A stretch of 64,000 nucleotides of DNA from Acidiphilium sp. (GTDB lineage Bacteria > Pseudomonadota > Alphaproteobacteria > Acetobacterales > Acetobacteraceae), in NCBI GenBank assembly GCA_028688905.1, contig JAQTXH010000002.1:386284-450283 (forward strand). Reading direction: 5' to 3'. Positions within the stretch are counted from its first letter, which is position 1, and each line of letters begins with the position of its first letter. The notes below the pieces were generated by a model, which searched no databases, was not told the origin of the DNA, and was given only the letters and a program-made list of their open reading frames with translations. Position numbers and translations under genes: made by a program. Shown here one piece after another: positions 1 to 9,232 of this stretch.

Positions 1-2397
1 GAAGCGCCGGAGGCAGCGCGCGCCCGGGCCAACCCCGCGTCTGCGGGCAAAACATCCGGTGGCAAGGCGTTGATCGAGCGGGCGGTGGTCCGGTTCATCA
101 CGCCGGGAACCATTACCGAGGAAGCCCTGCTCGAAGCCGGGCGGTCGAACCTGCTGCTGTCGCTGGTGGCGGAGGGTCAGTGGATCGGCGCGGCCTGGCT
201 CGATGTTTCGACCTCCACGTTCGACACCTGTCTGATCGCCGCCGCCGACTTGCCCGCTTTGCTTGGCCGCCTCGATCCGGCGGAAATTTTGACGTCGGAC
301 CTGGCGGCGCTGGGGAGTTTGGCGTCGCGTCAGGCCGTGGCAGAGAATCCGCCATCGTCCGGCTCCGCGCGTCGTCATCTTGCCCAGGTGTACGGGGTCG
401 CTTCACTCGATGCCTTCGGAACCTTCAGCGATGCCGAGGCAGCGGCGGCTTCGGCGGCGCTGCGCTATGTCGAACGCAGCCAGGGAGGCACCCTGCCGCG
501 CATCGGCCATCCGGTTCGCCAGGGCGAGGCCGGGCTGCTTGCGATGGACGCGGCGACCCGCGCCAGCCTCGATCTGCTTCGCACCCGGGAGGGCGGCGAA
601 GCGGGTAGCCTGTTCGCCGCCATCAAACGCACCGTGAGTGCCGCCGGCGCGCGGCATCTGGCCCAATGGATCGCGGCACCGCTCAATGCGATCGAGCCAT
701 TGCGCGCGCGTCAATCCAGCTGGCAAAGCCTGCTGATCGCCCCCGACTGCTTGCCTGGCATGCGGGCGGCATTACGCGGGGCACCCGATCTGGCGCGCGC
801 CCTGGCACGGCTCAGCCTCGCTGCCCGCAAATCCGGTCGTCTGGCCCCGCGCGATCTGGCCCAGGTGCGCGATGCCATGCTGGCCGCCGCATCCTTGCGC
901 GCGGCTCTGCCATTGGCCAGCACGGACCCCACGCATCCGCTCGCGGCCGATGCCGCCGCCCTCGATCCGTCGCCCGATCTGGCGCAACTGCTGCAACGCG
1001 CCCTGGTCGAAACCCCACCCCAGCGGGTCGGCGAGGCCCCTGCGATCGGGTCGGGTTTCGATGGTGAACTCGATGGCGAACGACGGTTGCGCGACGATAC
1101 CAGGCAGGTGATCGCCGCCCTGCAAACCGAACTGGCCGTGCGCTATGGCGTCGCCAGCCTGAAAGTGCGGCATCACCACCAGCTTGGTTACGTGCTCGAA
1201 GCGCCGGCCACCGCGGTCGAGTCTCTGCGGGCGTTTCCCGAACTGGTGCTGCGCCAGGGGCTGGCCTCGGCGGCACGGTTTACGCAGCCGGAACTGTCCG
1301 ATCTCGACCGCAGGATCGCGGAAGCGCATGACCGTGCCGCCGCACGCGAAATCGTGGTGCTCGACCATCTGCTGCACCGGATTATGGATCATGAGGACGC
1401 GCTTGCCTCCTGTGCCGATGCACTGGCCCGGCTCGATGCGCTGCAATCGGCGGCGAGCCTGGCGGCATCGGGCCGCTGGTCGGTGCCGCATCTCACGACC
1501 GCAAACGAGTTCACGATCGAGGCGGGACGGCACCCGGTGGTCGAAGCGGCACTGCCGCCAGGGGTTCCCTACATTGCCAACGATGCCGATCTTTCGCCTG
1601 AGCGGCGGCTGATGCTGCTGACCGGACCGAACATGGCCGGTAAATCGACCTATCTGCGCCAGAACGCTTTGATCATCATCCTCGCCCAGGCCGGCCTGCC
1701 GGTTCCGGCGGATGCGGCGCGGATTGGTCTGGTCGATCGCTTGTTTTCGCGCGTGGGTGCCGCGGACGATCTGGCCGCAGGGCGCTCGACCTTCATGGTC
1801 GAAATGATTGAAACCGCCGCCATCCTGCACCAGGCCGGCCCACGCAGCTTTGTCATCATTGACGAGATCGGTCGGGGTACCGGTACCCGCGACGGGTTGG
1901 CGATCGCCCAGGCGGTGCTGGAGGCGCTCCATGGCTCGATCCGCTGCCGAACCATTTTCGCGACACATTTTCATGATCTGGTGCAACTGGGCGCGGCGTT
2001 GCCACGGTTGCGCCCCTGCACGATGCGGGTGAAATCATGGCGTGGCGAGGTGGTTTTTTTGCACGAGGTGATCGACGGTGCAGCGGAACGGAGCTGGGGT
2101 GTCCATGTCGCCAAACTCGCCGGCGTGCCGGACAGCGTGGTCCGTCGCGCCGATGGTCTGCTCCGTGCCGCCGAACGAATGCACGGTCAGCAGCAGGCTT
2201 TGCCGCTGTTCGCGGGGTTGGACCCGGTACCGGCGGCCCCAGCCGATGACAGGGCCGATGACAGGGGAGCATGGCACGATGCTCTGACCCAGGCGGCACC
2301 CGATCAATTATCACCACGTCAGGCGCTTGAACTCATTTATGCATGGCGGCGAAAGTTTCTTGGCGATGGCCAACAAGGCGCGGTAGAAGAAGAATAA
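1..2397 (+). CDS. mutS: DNA mismatch repair protein MutS (5' end outside window)
   Basis: MutS binds base-base mismatches and small loops and starts methyl-independent or MutL-dependent repair in the cytoplasm. The reading frame is open from base 1, and the residues before the first possible start (GGKALIERAVVRFITPGT) already belong to the MutS mismatch-binding region, so the gene begins upstream of the window. The C-terminal ATPase is intact: Walker A GPNMAGKST (about 1624-1650), signature GRSTFMVEM, and Walker B VIIDEIGRGTGTRDG. The last motif reads GTGTRDG where most family members have GTSTYDG. A 12-bp tandem duplication gives ADDRADDR in the C-terminal linker. The stop lies one base before the glnD start, so the two genes are probably co-transcribed. 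Confidence 0.97.
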   Translation, partial: EAPEAARARANPASAGKTSGGKALIERAVVRFITPGTITEEALLEAGRSNLLLSLVAEGQWIGAAWLDVSTSTFDTCLIAAADLPALLGRLDPAEILTSDLAALGSLASRQAVAENPPSSGSARRHLAQVYGVASLDAFGTFSDAEAAAASAALRYVERSQGGTLPRIGHPVRQGEAGLLAMDAATRASLDLLRTREGGEAGSLFAAIKRTVSAAGARHLAQWIAAPLNAIEPLRARQSSWQSLLIAPDCLPGMRAALRGAPDLARALARLSLAARKSGRLAPRDLAQVRDAMLAAASLRAALPLASTDPTHPLAADAAALDPSPDLAQLLQRALVETPPQRVGEAPAIGSGFDGELDGERRLRDDTRQVIAALQTELAVRYGVASLKVRHHHQLGYVLEAPATAVESLRAFPELVLRQGLASAARFTQPELSDLDRRIAEAHDRAAAREIVVLDHLLHRIMDHEDALASCADALARLDALQSAASLAASGRWSVPHLTTANEFTIEAGRHPVVEAALPPGVPYIANDADLSPERRLMLLTGPNMAGKSTYLRQNALIIILAQAGLPVPADAARIGLVDRLFSRVGAADDLAAGRSTFMVEMIETAAILHQAGPRSFVIIDEIGRGTGTRDGLAIAQAVLEALHGSIRCRTIFATHFHDLVQLGAALPRLRPCTMRVKSWRGEVVFLHEVIDGAAERSWGVHVAKLAGVPDSVVRRADGLLRAAERMHGQQQALPLFAGLDPVPAAPADDRADDRGAWHDALTQAAPDQLSPRQALELIYAWRRKFLGDGQQGAVEEE
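2242..2265 (+). repeat. 12-bp perfect tandem duplication inside mutS
   Basis: GCCGATGACAGG occurs twice head to tail. It keeps frame and encodes ADDR-ADDR in the variable linker between the ATPase and the MutS C-terminal tail. It is one of several 12-18 bp tandem duplications in this window. Confidence 0.9.
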
Positions 2398-2398
2398 T

Positions 2399-5227
2399 AT
2401 GTCCGAACTCATCAATCAGCCGCGTTTCACCTCCGGCGGCCTGCCCCATTCCCAGACAGGTATGTCGGCCCGTGACGATGCCACATCCGACCGTCCCAAC
2501 ATTGGCGCTGCTCTGGCCGCGCTCATCCCAAAGGATGCCCTGCCGACGCGGGATGATGCTCTCGGACTGTTCCGCCGCCAGCTTGGCCGGTTGCAGACCC
2601 ACGTGCAGTCGCGCTTCGAGCACGGCGACCTCGGCGGCCTTGCCGCCTCGCGGCTACTCTCCGGGTTGATCGATGAATTTATTTCCGCCCTGATTGTTTA
2701 TGCCCTGGAACTCCTGCCGATCGAGCCGGATGACCGCCTCGCCATTGCCGCGACCGGCGGCTATGGCCGCGCGACACTCGCCCCGTTCAGCGATATCGAT
2801 CTGCTGTTCCTGACCGGCCAGGAGCCGTCGGCTCGGGTCGAACGGGTGGTTGAGTTCATCCTTTATTTTCTGTGGGATCTGGGTCTGAAAGTCGGCCACG
2901 CCACCCGCTCGACCGCCGATTGCCTGACCGAGGCACAGGGCGACATCACCATCCGCACATCGCTGCTCGATGCCCGCTGTATCGCCGGCGACCGCGCGTT
3001 GTTCGCGCACTTCCAAATTGAATTCCGCGCCGATTGTGCCGCCGAAAGTCCTGCCGAGTATATCGCGGCGAAACAGGAAGAGCGCGCCGCGCGCCACAAG
3101 CGCTTTGGCGACACGCCGTTCATGGTCGAGCCGAATATCAAGGAAGGCAAGGGCGGGCTGCGCGACCTGCAAACCCTGTACTGGGTCGCGCGCTATGTTT
3201 TCGGTACCTTCGCGATGACCGAACTGGTGGGTGCCTCGGCCCCCGGCGGTGGCATTCTGAGCCAGACCGAAGCCCGGGCCTGCAAACGGGCGTGGGATTA
3301 TTTATGGACGGTGCGGTTTCATCTGCACTATGTCGCCGGTCGCGCCGAGGAACGCCTCACTTTCGATCTGCAACCGGTGATCGGCGCGCGGATGGGATAC
3401 ACCCGCCATGGCCGCCAGGACGGCGTCGAGCGGTTCATGCGCCATTATTTTCTGGTCGTGCGGGAGGTGGCGCGCGTCACCGGCGTGCTGGAACCGGCGG
3501 TGATCCGGGCCGCGCTCGGTCCGCCGGCCATCGCCGCCTCGACCGATGCCGAGCTTGCCGATGCGGGCTTTGTTTTGGCCGACGGGAAGATTCTGTTCGC
3601 CCCTGGCCGCGAACCGATGGCCGAACCGCTGCAATTGTTCCGCATTCTGCGTTTTGCCCGTGATCGGGCACTCACCCTGCATCCGCTCGCGCTACGTGCC
3701 ATGATCCGCGGGGCGCGTCGTACTGCCGAATTGCGCAACGACCCCGCCGCCGGAGCGCTGTTTCTTGACCTCTTTTGCGGTGGGGCCGAACCCACCGCCG
3801 ATGGTGCCACCTGGCTCACCATTTTGAATGAAACCGGCGCACTCGGGCGCTACCTGCCCGATTGGCGGCGCATCGTCGGGCAGATGCAATTCGATTCCTA
3901 CCATGTTTTCACCGTGGATGTGCATACGATCCACGCGATCAGCGTGCTGAACGCCATCGAACGCGGCGACCTGTCCGACATTCTGCCGGTGGCAAGTGGT
4001 ATTGCGCAGCATTTGCAATCCCGCCGTGCGCTGTATGTCGCGCTGCTGCTGCATGACATCGCGAAGGGCAGGGGAGGCGATCATTCGGAAATCGGTGCCG
4101 AACTCGCCCTGTCCATCGGACCTGCACTGGGCCTCGATCCCGAGGAAACCGAAATGGTCTCCTGGCTGGTGCTGCATCATCTGTTGCTCAGCCAGACAGC
4201 GTTTTCCCGCGATATCGACGATCCCAAAACGATTCTGGACATCGCTGATGTCATCCAGTCGCCCGAGCGATTGCGGCTGCTGCTGATCCTGACGGTGTCC
4301 GATATCCGGGCCGTATCGCCCAAGGTGTGGAACGGCTGGAAAGCGACGCTGCTGCGCGAAATTTACGCGCGCGTTGCCGAAGTGCTCGAAGGGGGACTCG
4401 CGACCACCGAGCGCGACGTACGGGTCGCGCGGGTCAAACAAATGGTCGGCGAGTTGCTGGCGGACTGGCGTGAGGCCGAGCGCGATGAGTTTCTGGCCAT
4501 GGGTTATCCGGGCTACTGGCTCGGTTTCGATCCCGAAAGCATCGCGCGTCATGGCCGGCTGATCCGCGATGCTCAACTGCGCAAAATGCCGTTGCTGGTT
4601 GCCGCCGAACCGTTGCCGGCCCGGGCGGTGACCGAGGTGGTGGTTTATACCGCCGATCACGCCGGGCTGTTCAGCCGGATCGCCGGTGCTTTGGCGGTCG
4701 CCGGTGCCACGATCGTCGATGCCCGCATCCACACCTTGACCGACGGCATGGCACTCGACACTTTCTGGATTCAAGATGCCGGCGGCGGCCCGCTGGACGC
4801 ACCGCATCGCCTGGCCCGGGTTTCGGCGTTGATCGAACAAGTGCTGTCCGGCCGGTTGCGGTTGTCCGCCGAAATTCAAAAGGCGGGCCGCAGCATGGTG
4901 GGGGGGCGCATGCGCGCGATCCATGTACCGCCGCGCGTTGTGGTCGATAACAGCGCGTCGAACCGCCATACGGTGATCGAGGTCAATGGTCGCGATCGCC
5001 CGGGTCTGCTGCACGACGTTACGGCGGCGATCAGCGAACAGGGATTGCAAATCGCCTCGGCCCATATCACCACCTATGGGGTGCGGGCGGTGGACGTGTT
5101 CTATGTAAAAGACGTGTTCGGCCTCAAGGTCGAGAACGAGCGTAAACTCGCGCAGTTGCGCGGTGCCCTGATCGCGGCTCTTGCGGACCTGCCGGAAGAG
5201 GTCGCCCGGGACCGCGCGCCGGCCTGA
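2399..5227 (+). CDS. glnD: [Protein-PII] uridylyltransferase / uridylyl-removing enzyme
   Basis: GlnD senses glutamine and uridylylates or de-uridylylates PII proteins, setting nitrogen-assimilation control in the cytoplasm. The 942-residue length suits the family. Domains in order: a nucleotidyltransferase with GGYGR (120-124) and catalytic DID (132-134); a GlnE/GlnD-type helical region; an HD phosphohydrolase with LLLHDIAKG and GGDHSE near residue 550; and two C-terminal ACT domains (roughly 745-820 and 858-935) for glutamine sensing. The ATG sits one base after the mutS stop, implying translational coupling. No glnB or amt lies nearby. Confidence 0.96.
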   Translation: MSELINQPRFTSGGLPHSQTGMSARDDATSDRPNIGAALAALIPKDALPTRDDALGLFRRQLGRLQTHVQSRFEHGDLGGLAASRLLSGLIDEFISALIVYALELLPIEPDDRLAIAATGGYGRATLAPFSDIDLLFLTGQEPSARVERVVEFILYFLWDLGLKVGHATRSTADCLTEAQGDITIRTSLLDARCIAGDRALFAHFQIEFRADCAAESPAEYIAAKQEERAARHKRFGDTPFMVEPNIKEGKGGLRDLQTLYWVARYVFGTFAMTELVGASAPGGGILSQTEARACKRAWDYLWTVRFHLHYVAGRAEERLTFDLQPVIGARMGYTRHGRQDGVERFMRHYFLVVREVARVTGVLEPAVIRAALGPPAIAASTDAELADAGFVLADGKILFAPGREPMAEPLQLFRILRFARDRALTLHPLALRAMIRGARRTAELRNDPAAGALFLDLFCGGAEPTADGATWLTILNETGALGRYLPDWRRIVGQMQFDSYHVFTVDVHTIHAISVLNAIERGDLSDILPVASGIAQHLQSRRALYVALLLHDIAKGRGGDHSEIGAELALSIGPALGLDPEETEMVSWLVLHHLLLSQTAFSRDIDDPKTILDIADVIQSPERLRLLLILTVSDIRAVSPKVWNGWKATLLREIYARVAEVLEGGLATTERDVRVARVKQMVGELLADWREAERDEFLAMGYPGYWLGFDPESIARHGRLIRDAQLRKMPLLVAAEPLPARAVTEVVVYTADHAGLFSRIAGALAVAGATIVDARIHTLTDGMALDTFWIQDAGGGPLDAPHRLARVSALIEQVLSGRLRLSAEIQKAGRSMVGGRMRAIHVPPRVVVDNSASNRHTVIEVNGRDRPGLLHDVTAAISEQGLQIASAHITTYGVRAVDVFYVKDVFGLKVENERKLAQLRGALIAALADLPEEVARDRAPA

Positions 5228-5343
5228 ATGCCATATGGAACTGCATGGCGGATGGCGGTACCCGTCCGCCGTCGCTTGTAGGGGACGCCGATCCGCGCTA
5301 GGTGCGCCCGCAATCTGTCGTGCGCGACGTGGGTGCGTGCGGG

Positions 5344-5373
5344 ATCGAGGTTTCTGTTATCGAGGTTTCTGTT
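5344..5373 (+). repeat. 15-bp perfect tandem duplication upstream of tRNA-Leu
   Basis: ATCGAGGTTTCTGTT is repeated exactly twice, ending three bases before the mature 5' end of tRNA-Leu. It therefore lies in the tRNA leader or promoter. A functional role is not evident; recent slippage duplication is the simplest reading. Confidence 0.9.
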
Positions 5374-5376
5374 CGG

Positions 5377-5458
<82 letters not shown>

Positions 5459-5523
5459 TGGTTTTGGCCGCACAGTGATGCGCGGTGATAATATAATGGC
5501 GTAACGTAAGGATTTTGTTGGAC

Positions 5524-6846
5524 ATGCAGGTTACCGAAACCCTGACCGAGGGGCTGAAGCGCGGCTTCACCGTGGTCGTGCCGAGCAGCGATCTCAGCGA
5601 AAAGCGCGAGAAGCGCCTCGCCGAATTGTCAAAGACGATGCAGATGCCGGGTTTTCGTCCGGGCAAGGTGCCGTTGTCGATGGTGCGCAAGCGCTACGGC
5701 GAGGCTGTGGCAGCCGAAGTGCTCGAAGCCTCGGTGAATGACGCGACCGATCAAATGCTTACGGAGCGCAGCTTGCGCCCGGCGGTTTCACCGAAGGTCG
5801 AGGTGGTCAACCCCGGCACCGAGGCCGATCTTGAGTTCACGGTCGAGATGGAAATCCTGCCTGAGGTGAGCGTGCCCGATCTGAAGGCGCTGAGCCTGAC
5901 AAGGCTGACGTCTCCGGTAACCGACGCCGAGGTCGACGACGCCATGGCGAAATTCGCCGAACAGCGCGCCACGACGGAAACGATCGAGGAGTCCCGCCCG
6001 GCGGTGACGGGCGATATTCTGTCGGTTGATTTTCTGGGTAAGCTTGACGGAGTGCCGTTCGAGGGCGGTGCCGCCCAGGATGCCGATGTCGAAATCGGTG
6101 GATCGGGCTTCATTCCGGGCTTTGCCGAGCAGCTCGTGGGCATGAGCGTCGGCGAGGAGCGGGTGATTACCGTTACGTTTCCGGACGCGTATCATGCAGC
6201 CAATCTGGCCGGTAAGGACGCGACGTTCGATATCACCGCCAAAGCATTGAAACGTAAGGTGCCGGTGGTGCTGGACGACGCATTTGCCGAGTCGAACGGG
6301 TTCGAAAATCTGGCGGAATTCCGAAAATTCTTCAAAGACCGTCTGGATCTGGCCCGCGCTGAAGCCAGCCGGATGAAGGTCAAACGTGCGCTGCTCGATA
6401 AATTGGCCGAACAGGCCGATTTCGCTGCCCCCGAAACGCTGGTCGAAGCCGAATTCGGGGAAATCTGGCGCCAGGTCGAGATTGAGCGGGCCGGCGGCCG
6501 GCTGGATGCTGACGACGCGGCCAAGGATGAAGAGACATTGCGTGCCGAATATCGGGCGATCGCCGATCGCCGGGTGCGCCTTGGTCTGCTTGTCGCCGAG
6601 ATCGGTCGCGCCAGCAACGTGCAGGTCACCGAGCTGGATCTGCGCCGGGCGATGATCAACGAAATGCGGCAATTTCCCGGCCAGGAAAAAATGATCGTCG
6701 ATTTCTACCAAAAAAATCCAAGGGCGATGGACCGGTTGCGCGGCCCGATTTTCGAGGACAAGGTCGTCGACTACGCCCTCGAACTCGCGACCGTGACCGA
6801 TCAGAATGTCACCACCGAGGTGTTGTTCGCCGACGACGAGGATTGA
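5524..6846 (+). CDS. tig: Trigger factor, ribosome-associated chaperone and prolyl isomerase
   Basis: Trigger factor docks at the ribosomal exit tunnel and shields nascent chains. The N-terminal ribosome-binding domain carries the GFRPGKVP signature (tail of the docking helix-loop). An FKBP-like PPIase domain lies roughly at residues 155-240 (GDILSVDFLGKLDG, then VEIGGSGFIPGF), followed by the long helical C-terminal chaperone domain. I chose the ATG at 5524 because family members begin MQVTETL; an in-frame TTG at 5515 sits too close to the TAAGGA box. The gene heads a proteostasis block (tig, clpP, clpX, lon), a common alphaproteobacterial order. Confidence 0.95.
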   Translation: MQVTETLTEGLKRGFTVVVPSSDLSEKREKRLAELSKTMQMPGFRPGKVPLSMVRKRYGEAVAAEVLEASVNDATDQMLTERSLRPAVSPKVEVVNPGTEADLEFTVEMEILPEVSVPDLKALSLTRLTSPVTDAEVDDAMAKFAEQRATTETIEESRPAVTGDILSVDFLGKLDGVPFEGGAAQDADVEIGGSGFIPGFAEQLVGMSVGEERVITVTFPDAYHAANLAGKDATFDITAKALKRKVPVVLDDAFAESNGFENLAEFRKFFKDRLDLARAEASRMKVKRALLDKLAEQADFAAPETLVEAEFGEIWRQVEIERAGGRLDADDAAKDEETLRAEYRAIADRRVRLGLLVAEIGRASNVQVTELDLRRAMINEMRQFPGQEKMIVDFYQKNPRAMDRLRGPIFEDKVVDYALELATVTDQNVTTEVLFADDED

Positions 6847-7002
6847 GGGACATCTTCGGGGGGGTAGACGTCTCAGCAATGTCGGCTAATCTAATTCCCC
6901 GGCGGTGACGGTTCTGGCCTCAGTGAGGTGGGAGCGTGCCGGCTGGAGCAGAAATTCACGCGGGGGCGGGTGAACCGGCCCGCGCTCAGGAGACAGACGC
7001 CA

Positions 7003-7665
7003 ATGGATCGCGATCCGACTGAATATTACATGAACAGCCTTGTTCCCATGGTCGTCGAACAGACCGCGCGGGGTGAGCGCTCCTACGATATTTTCTCGCG
7101 CTTGCTCAAGGAGCGCATCATTTTCCTGACCGGCGCGGTGTACGATCAGGTCGGTTCGCTGATCGCGGCCCAGCTTTTGTTCCTGGAGAGTGAAAACCCG
7201 TCGAAGGACATCGCTTTTTATATCAACAGCCCCGGCGGCGTGATTTCCGCCGGACTCGCGATTTATGACACGATGCAATACATCAAGTCGCCAGTGTCCA
7301 CCGTGTGCATCGGCCAGGCGGCCTCGATGGGCAGCCTGTTGCTGGCCGCCGGTGAGAAAGGCAAGCGTTTTGCCCTGCCGAACTCGCGGATCATGGTGCA
7401 TCAGCCCTCCGGTGGTGCCCAGGGTCAGGCGGCGGATATCGAAATCCAGGCCCGCGAAATTCTTACGCTGCGCCGCCGACTGAATGACATTTACGTCACC
7501 CATACCGGCCAGACGCTTGAGGAAATCGAGGAGGCGCTGGAACGCGACCGGTTCATGTCAGCCGACGAAGCCAAGATTTTCGGCTTGGTCGATGAGGTTA
7601 TGGCCCATAAGCCGACCGGTCCCTCCGAATCGCCCGGTAATGCCGCGACGAAGCAGGCGGCTTGA
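7003..7665 (+). CDS. clpP: ATP-dependent Clp protease proteolytic subunit
   Basis: ClpP forms the tetradecameric serine-protease barrel that degrades substrates fed by ClpX or ClpA. The catalytic triad is visible at Ser108 (GQAASMGS), His133 (MVHQPSGG) and Asp182, offset by three from the E. coli precursor numbering. At 220 residues the length is normal. The ATG at 7003 is preceded by AGGAG at 6988-6992 with ten-base spacing; an upstream in-frame start at 6928 lacks family similarity. It is followed by clpX with a 127-bp gap. Confidence 0.97.
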   Translation: MDRDPTEYYMNSLVPMVVEQTARGERSYDIFSRLLKERIIFLTGAVYDQVGSLIAAQLLFLESENPSKDIAFYINSPGGVISAGLAIYDTMQYIKSPVSTVCIGQAASMGSLLLAAGEKGKRFALPNSRIMVHQPSGGAQGQAADIEIQAREILTLRRRLNDIYVTHTGQTLEEIEEALERDRFMSADEAKIFGLVDEVMAHKPTGPSESPGNAATKQAA

Positions 7666-7792
7666 TCGCGCGGCCTTTTTGTGACGGTGCGGCGACAGAA
7701 CCTCTCAGAATGCTTGTGTGTTCCGGGGTTGAGGGCTAGTCTCCCTCCTGTAATTGATGCGCCGCTATTTCTGGGGCGCGGCTGGAGCGCTG

Positions 7793-9049
7793 ATGAGCAC
7801 TAAGTCCGGAGATTCGAAAAACACCTTGTATTGCTCGTTCTGCGGCAAATCGCAGCACGAAGTCATCAAACTGATCGCTGGCCCCACCGTATTCATCTGC
7901 AATGAATGCGTCGAACTTTGCATGGACATTATCCGCGAGGATAATCGGACCCACCTCGTCAAAGCGCGCGATGGCGTGCCAACTCCGCGCGAGATCTGCA
8001 AGGTTTTGGACGATTATGTGATCGGGCAGGATCAGGCCAAAAAAGTCCTGAGCGTCGCCGTTCACAACCACTACAAGCGCCTCGCGCACGCCCAGAAAAA
8101 CAACGACATCGAGATTGCGAAGTCGAACATTCTGCTCGTTGGCCCCACCGGTTCGGGCAAGACCCTGCTGGCGCAGACCTTGGCACGGATTCTCGATGTG
8201 CCGTTCACCATGGCCGATGCCACGACCCTGACCGAGGCTGGCTATGTTGGCGAAGATGTCGAGAACATCATCCTCAAACTGCTGCAATCGGCCGATTACA
8301 ATGTCGAGCGCGCCCAGCGCGGCATCGTCTATATCGACGAAGTCGACAAAATCAGCCGCAAATCCGACAATCCTTCGATCACCCGGGATGTTTCCGGCGA
8401 AGGCGTGCAGCAAGCGTTGCTGAAAATCATGGAAGGGACCGTTGCTTCGGTACCACCGCAGGGCGGTCGCAAGCATCCGCAGCAGGAATTTCTTCAGGTC
8501 GACACCACCAATATCCTGTTCATTTGCGGGGGCGCGTTTTCGGGCCTGGAAAAAATCATCTCCCAACGCGGCAAGGGATCGGGGATCGGATTCGGGGCCG
8601 ATGTGCGTGACCCCAACGAACGGCGCACAGGTGCCATCCTGCGCGAGGTTGAGCCGGAGGATTTGCTGAAATTTGGGCTGATCCCCGAGTTCATCGGCCG
8701 TCTGCCGGTCGTCGCCACGTTGGAAGACCTTGATGAAGCCGCGCTGATCGAGATTTTGACCAAGCCCAAAAACGCGCTGGTCAAGCAGTATGGGCGGCTG
8801 TTCGAAATGGAAGGCGTCAAGCTCAACTTCACGGATGACGCGTTGCGGATCGTCGCGGCGCGGGCAATTCTGCGCAAAACCGGTGCGCGCGGCTTACGCT
8901 CGATCATGGAGCAAATTTTACTTGGCACCATGTTCGATCTGCCAGGATTGGATAGCGTCGAAGAAGTGATGATCAACGGCGAAGTCGCCGAAGGCCGTGC
9001 CAATCCGTTGTTTCTGCACGGTAAAGAACGAGCCGAGACCGCTTCTTGA
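7793..9049 (+). CDS. clpX: ATP-dependent Clp protease ATP-binding subunit ClpX
   Basis: ClpX is the AAA+ unfoldase that recognises substrates and threads them into ClpP. The N-terminal zinc-binding domain uses Cys14, Cys17, Cys36 and Cys39. The AAA+ module has Walker A GPTGSGKT near residues 117-124 and Walker [10 protein letters not shown], with the GYVGEDVE pore loop between them. The IGF-type loop for ClpP docking lies in the expected region ([10 protein letters not shown]). The start at 7793 follows a GGAG box; an upstream ATG at 7754 would add non-conserved residues. Length is 418 aa, normal for the family. Confidence 0.97.
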   Translation: MSTKSGDSKNTLYCSFCGKSQHEVIKLIAGPTVFICNECVELCMDIIREDNRTHLVKARDGVPTPREICKVLDDYVIGQDQAKKVLSVAVHNHYKRLAHAQKNNDIEIAKSNILLVGPTGSGKTLLAQTLARILDVPFTMADATTLTEAGYVGEDVENIILKLLQSADYNVERAQRGIVYIDEVDKISRKSDNPSITRDVSGEGVQQALLKIMEGTVASVPPQGGRKHPQQEFLQVDTTNILFICGGAFSGLEKIISQRGKGSGIGFGADVRDPNERRTGAILREVEPEDLLKFGLIPEFIGRLPVVATLEDLDEAALIEILTKPKNALVKQYGRLFEMEGVKLNFTDDALRIVAARAILRKTGARGLRSIMEQILLGTMFDLPGLDSVEEVMINGEVAEGRANPLFLHGKERAETAS

Positions 9050-9232
9050 GCGAACGGGCTGGTACCGGCTCCGCGCTCACCATTCGTCGTTTAACGGAGA
9101 TCCGAAGTCACGCGTTGTGCCTCGGTTGCCGTAATGCGAATGTCACACCATATTGCCAATGTGGCCGGATCAGCCGGCACCGCGATTTGTGCCGCAACAG
9201 GGCAGGTCGTGCGTCTCACGAAAGGTAGTCTG

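Noticed and set aside
772..1986. Long open frame antisense to mutS
   Set aside because: It mirrors a clear mutS frame in GC-rich DNA, has no domain signature and no ribosome site; similar antisense frames cover glnD, alaS, hpnN, putA and the SNF2 gene.
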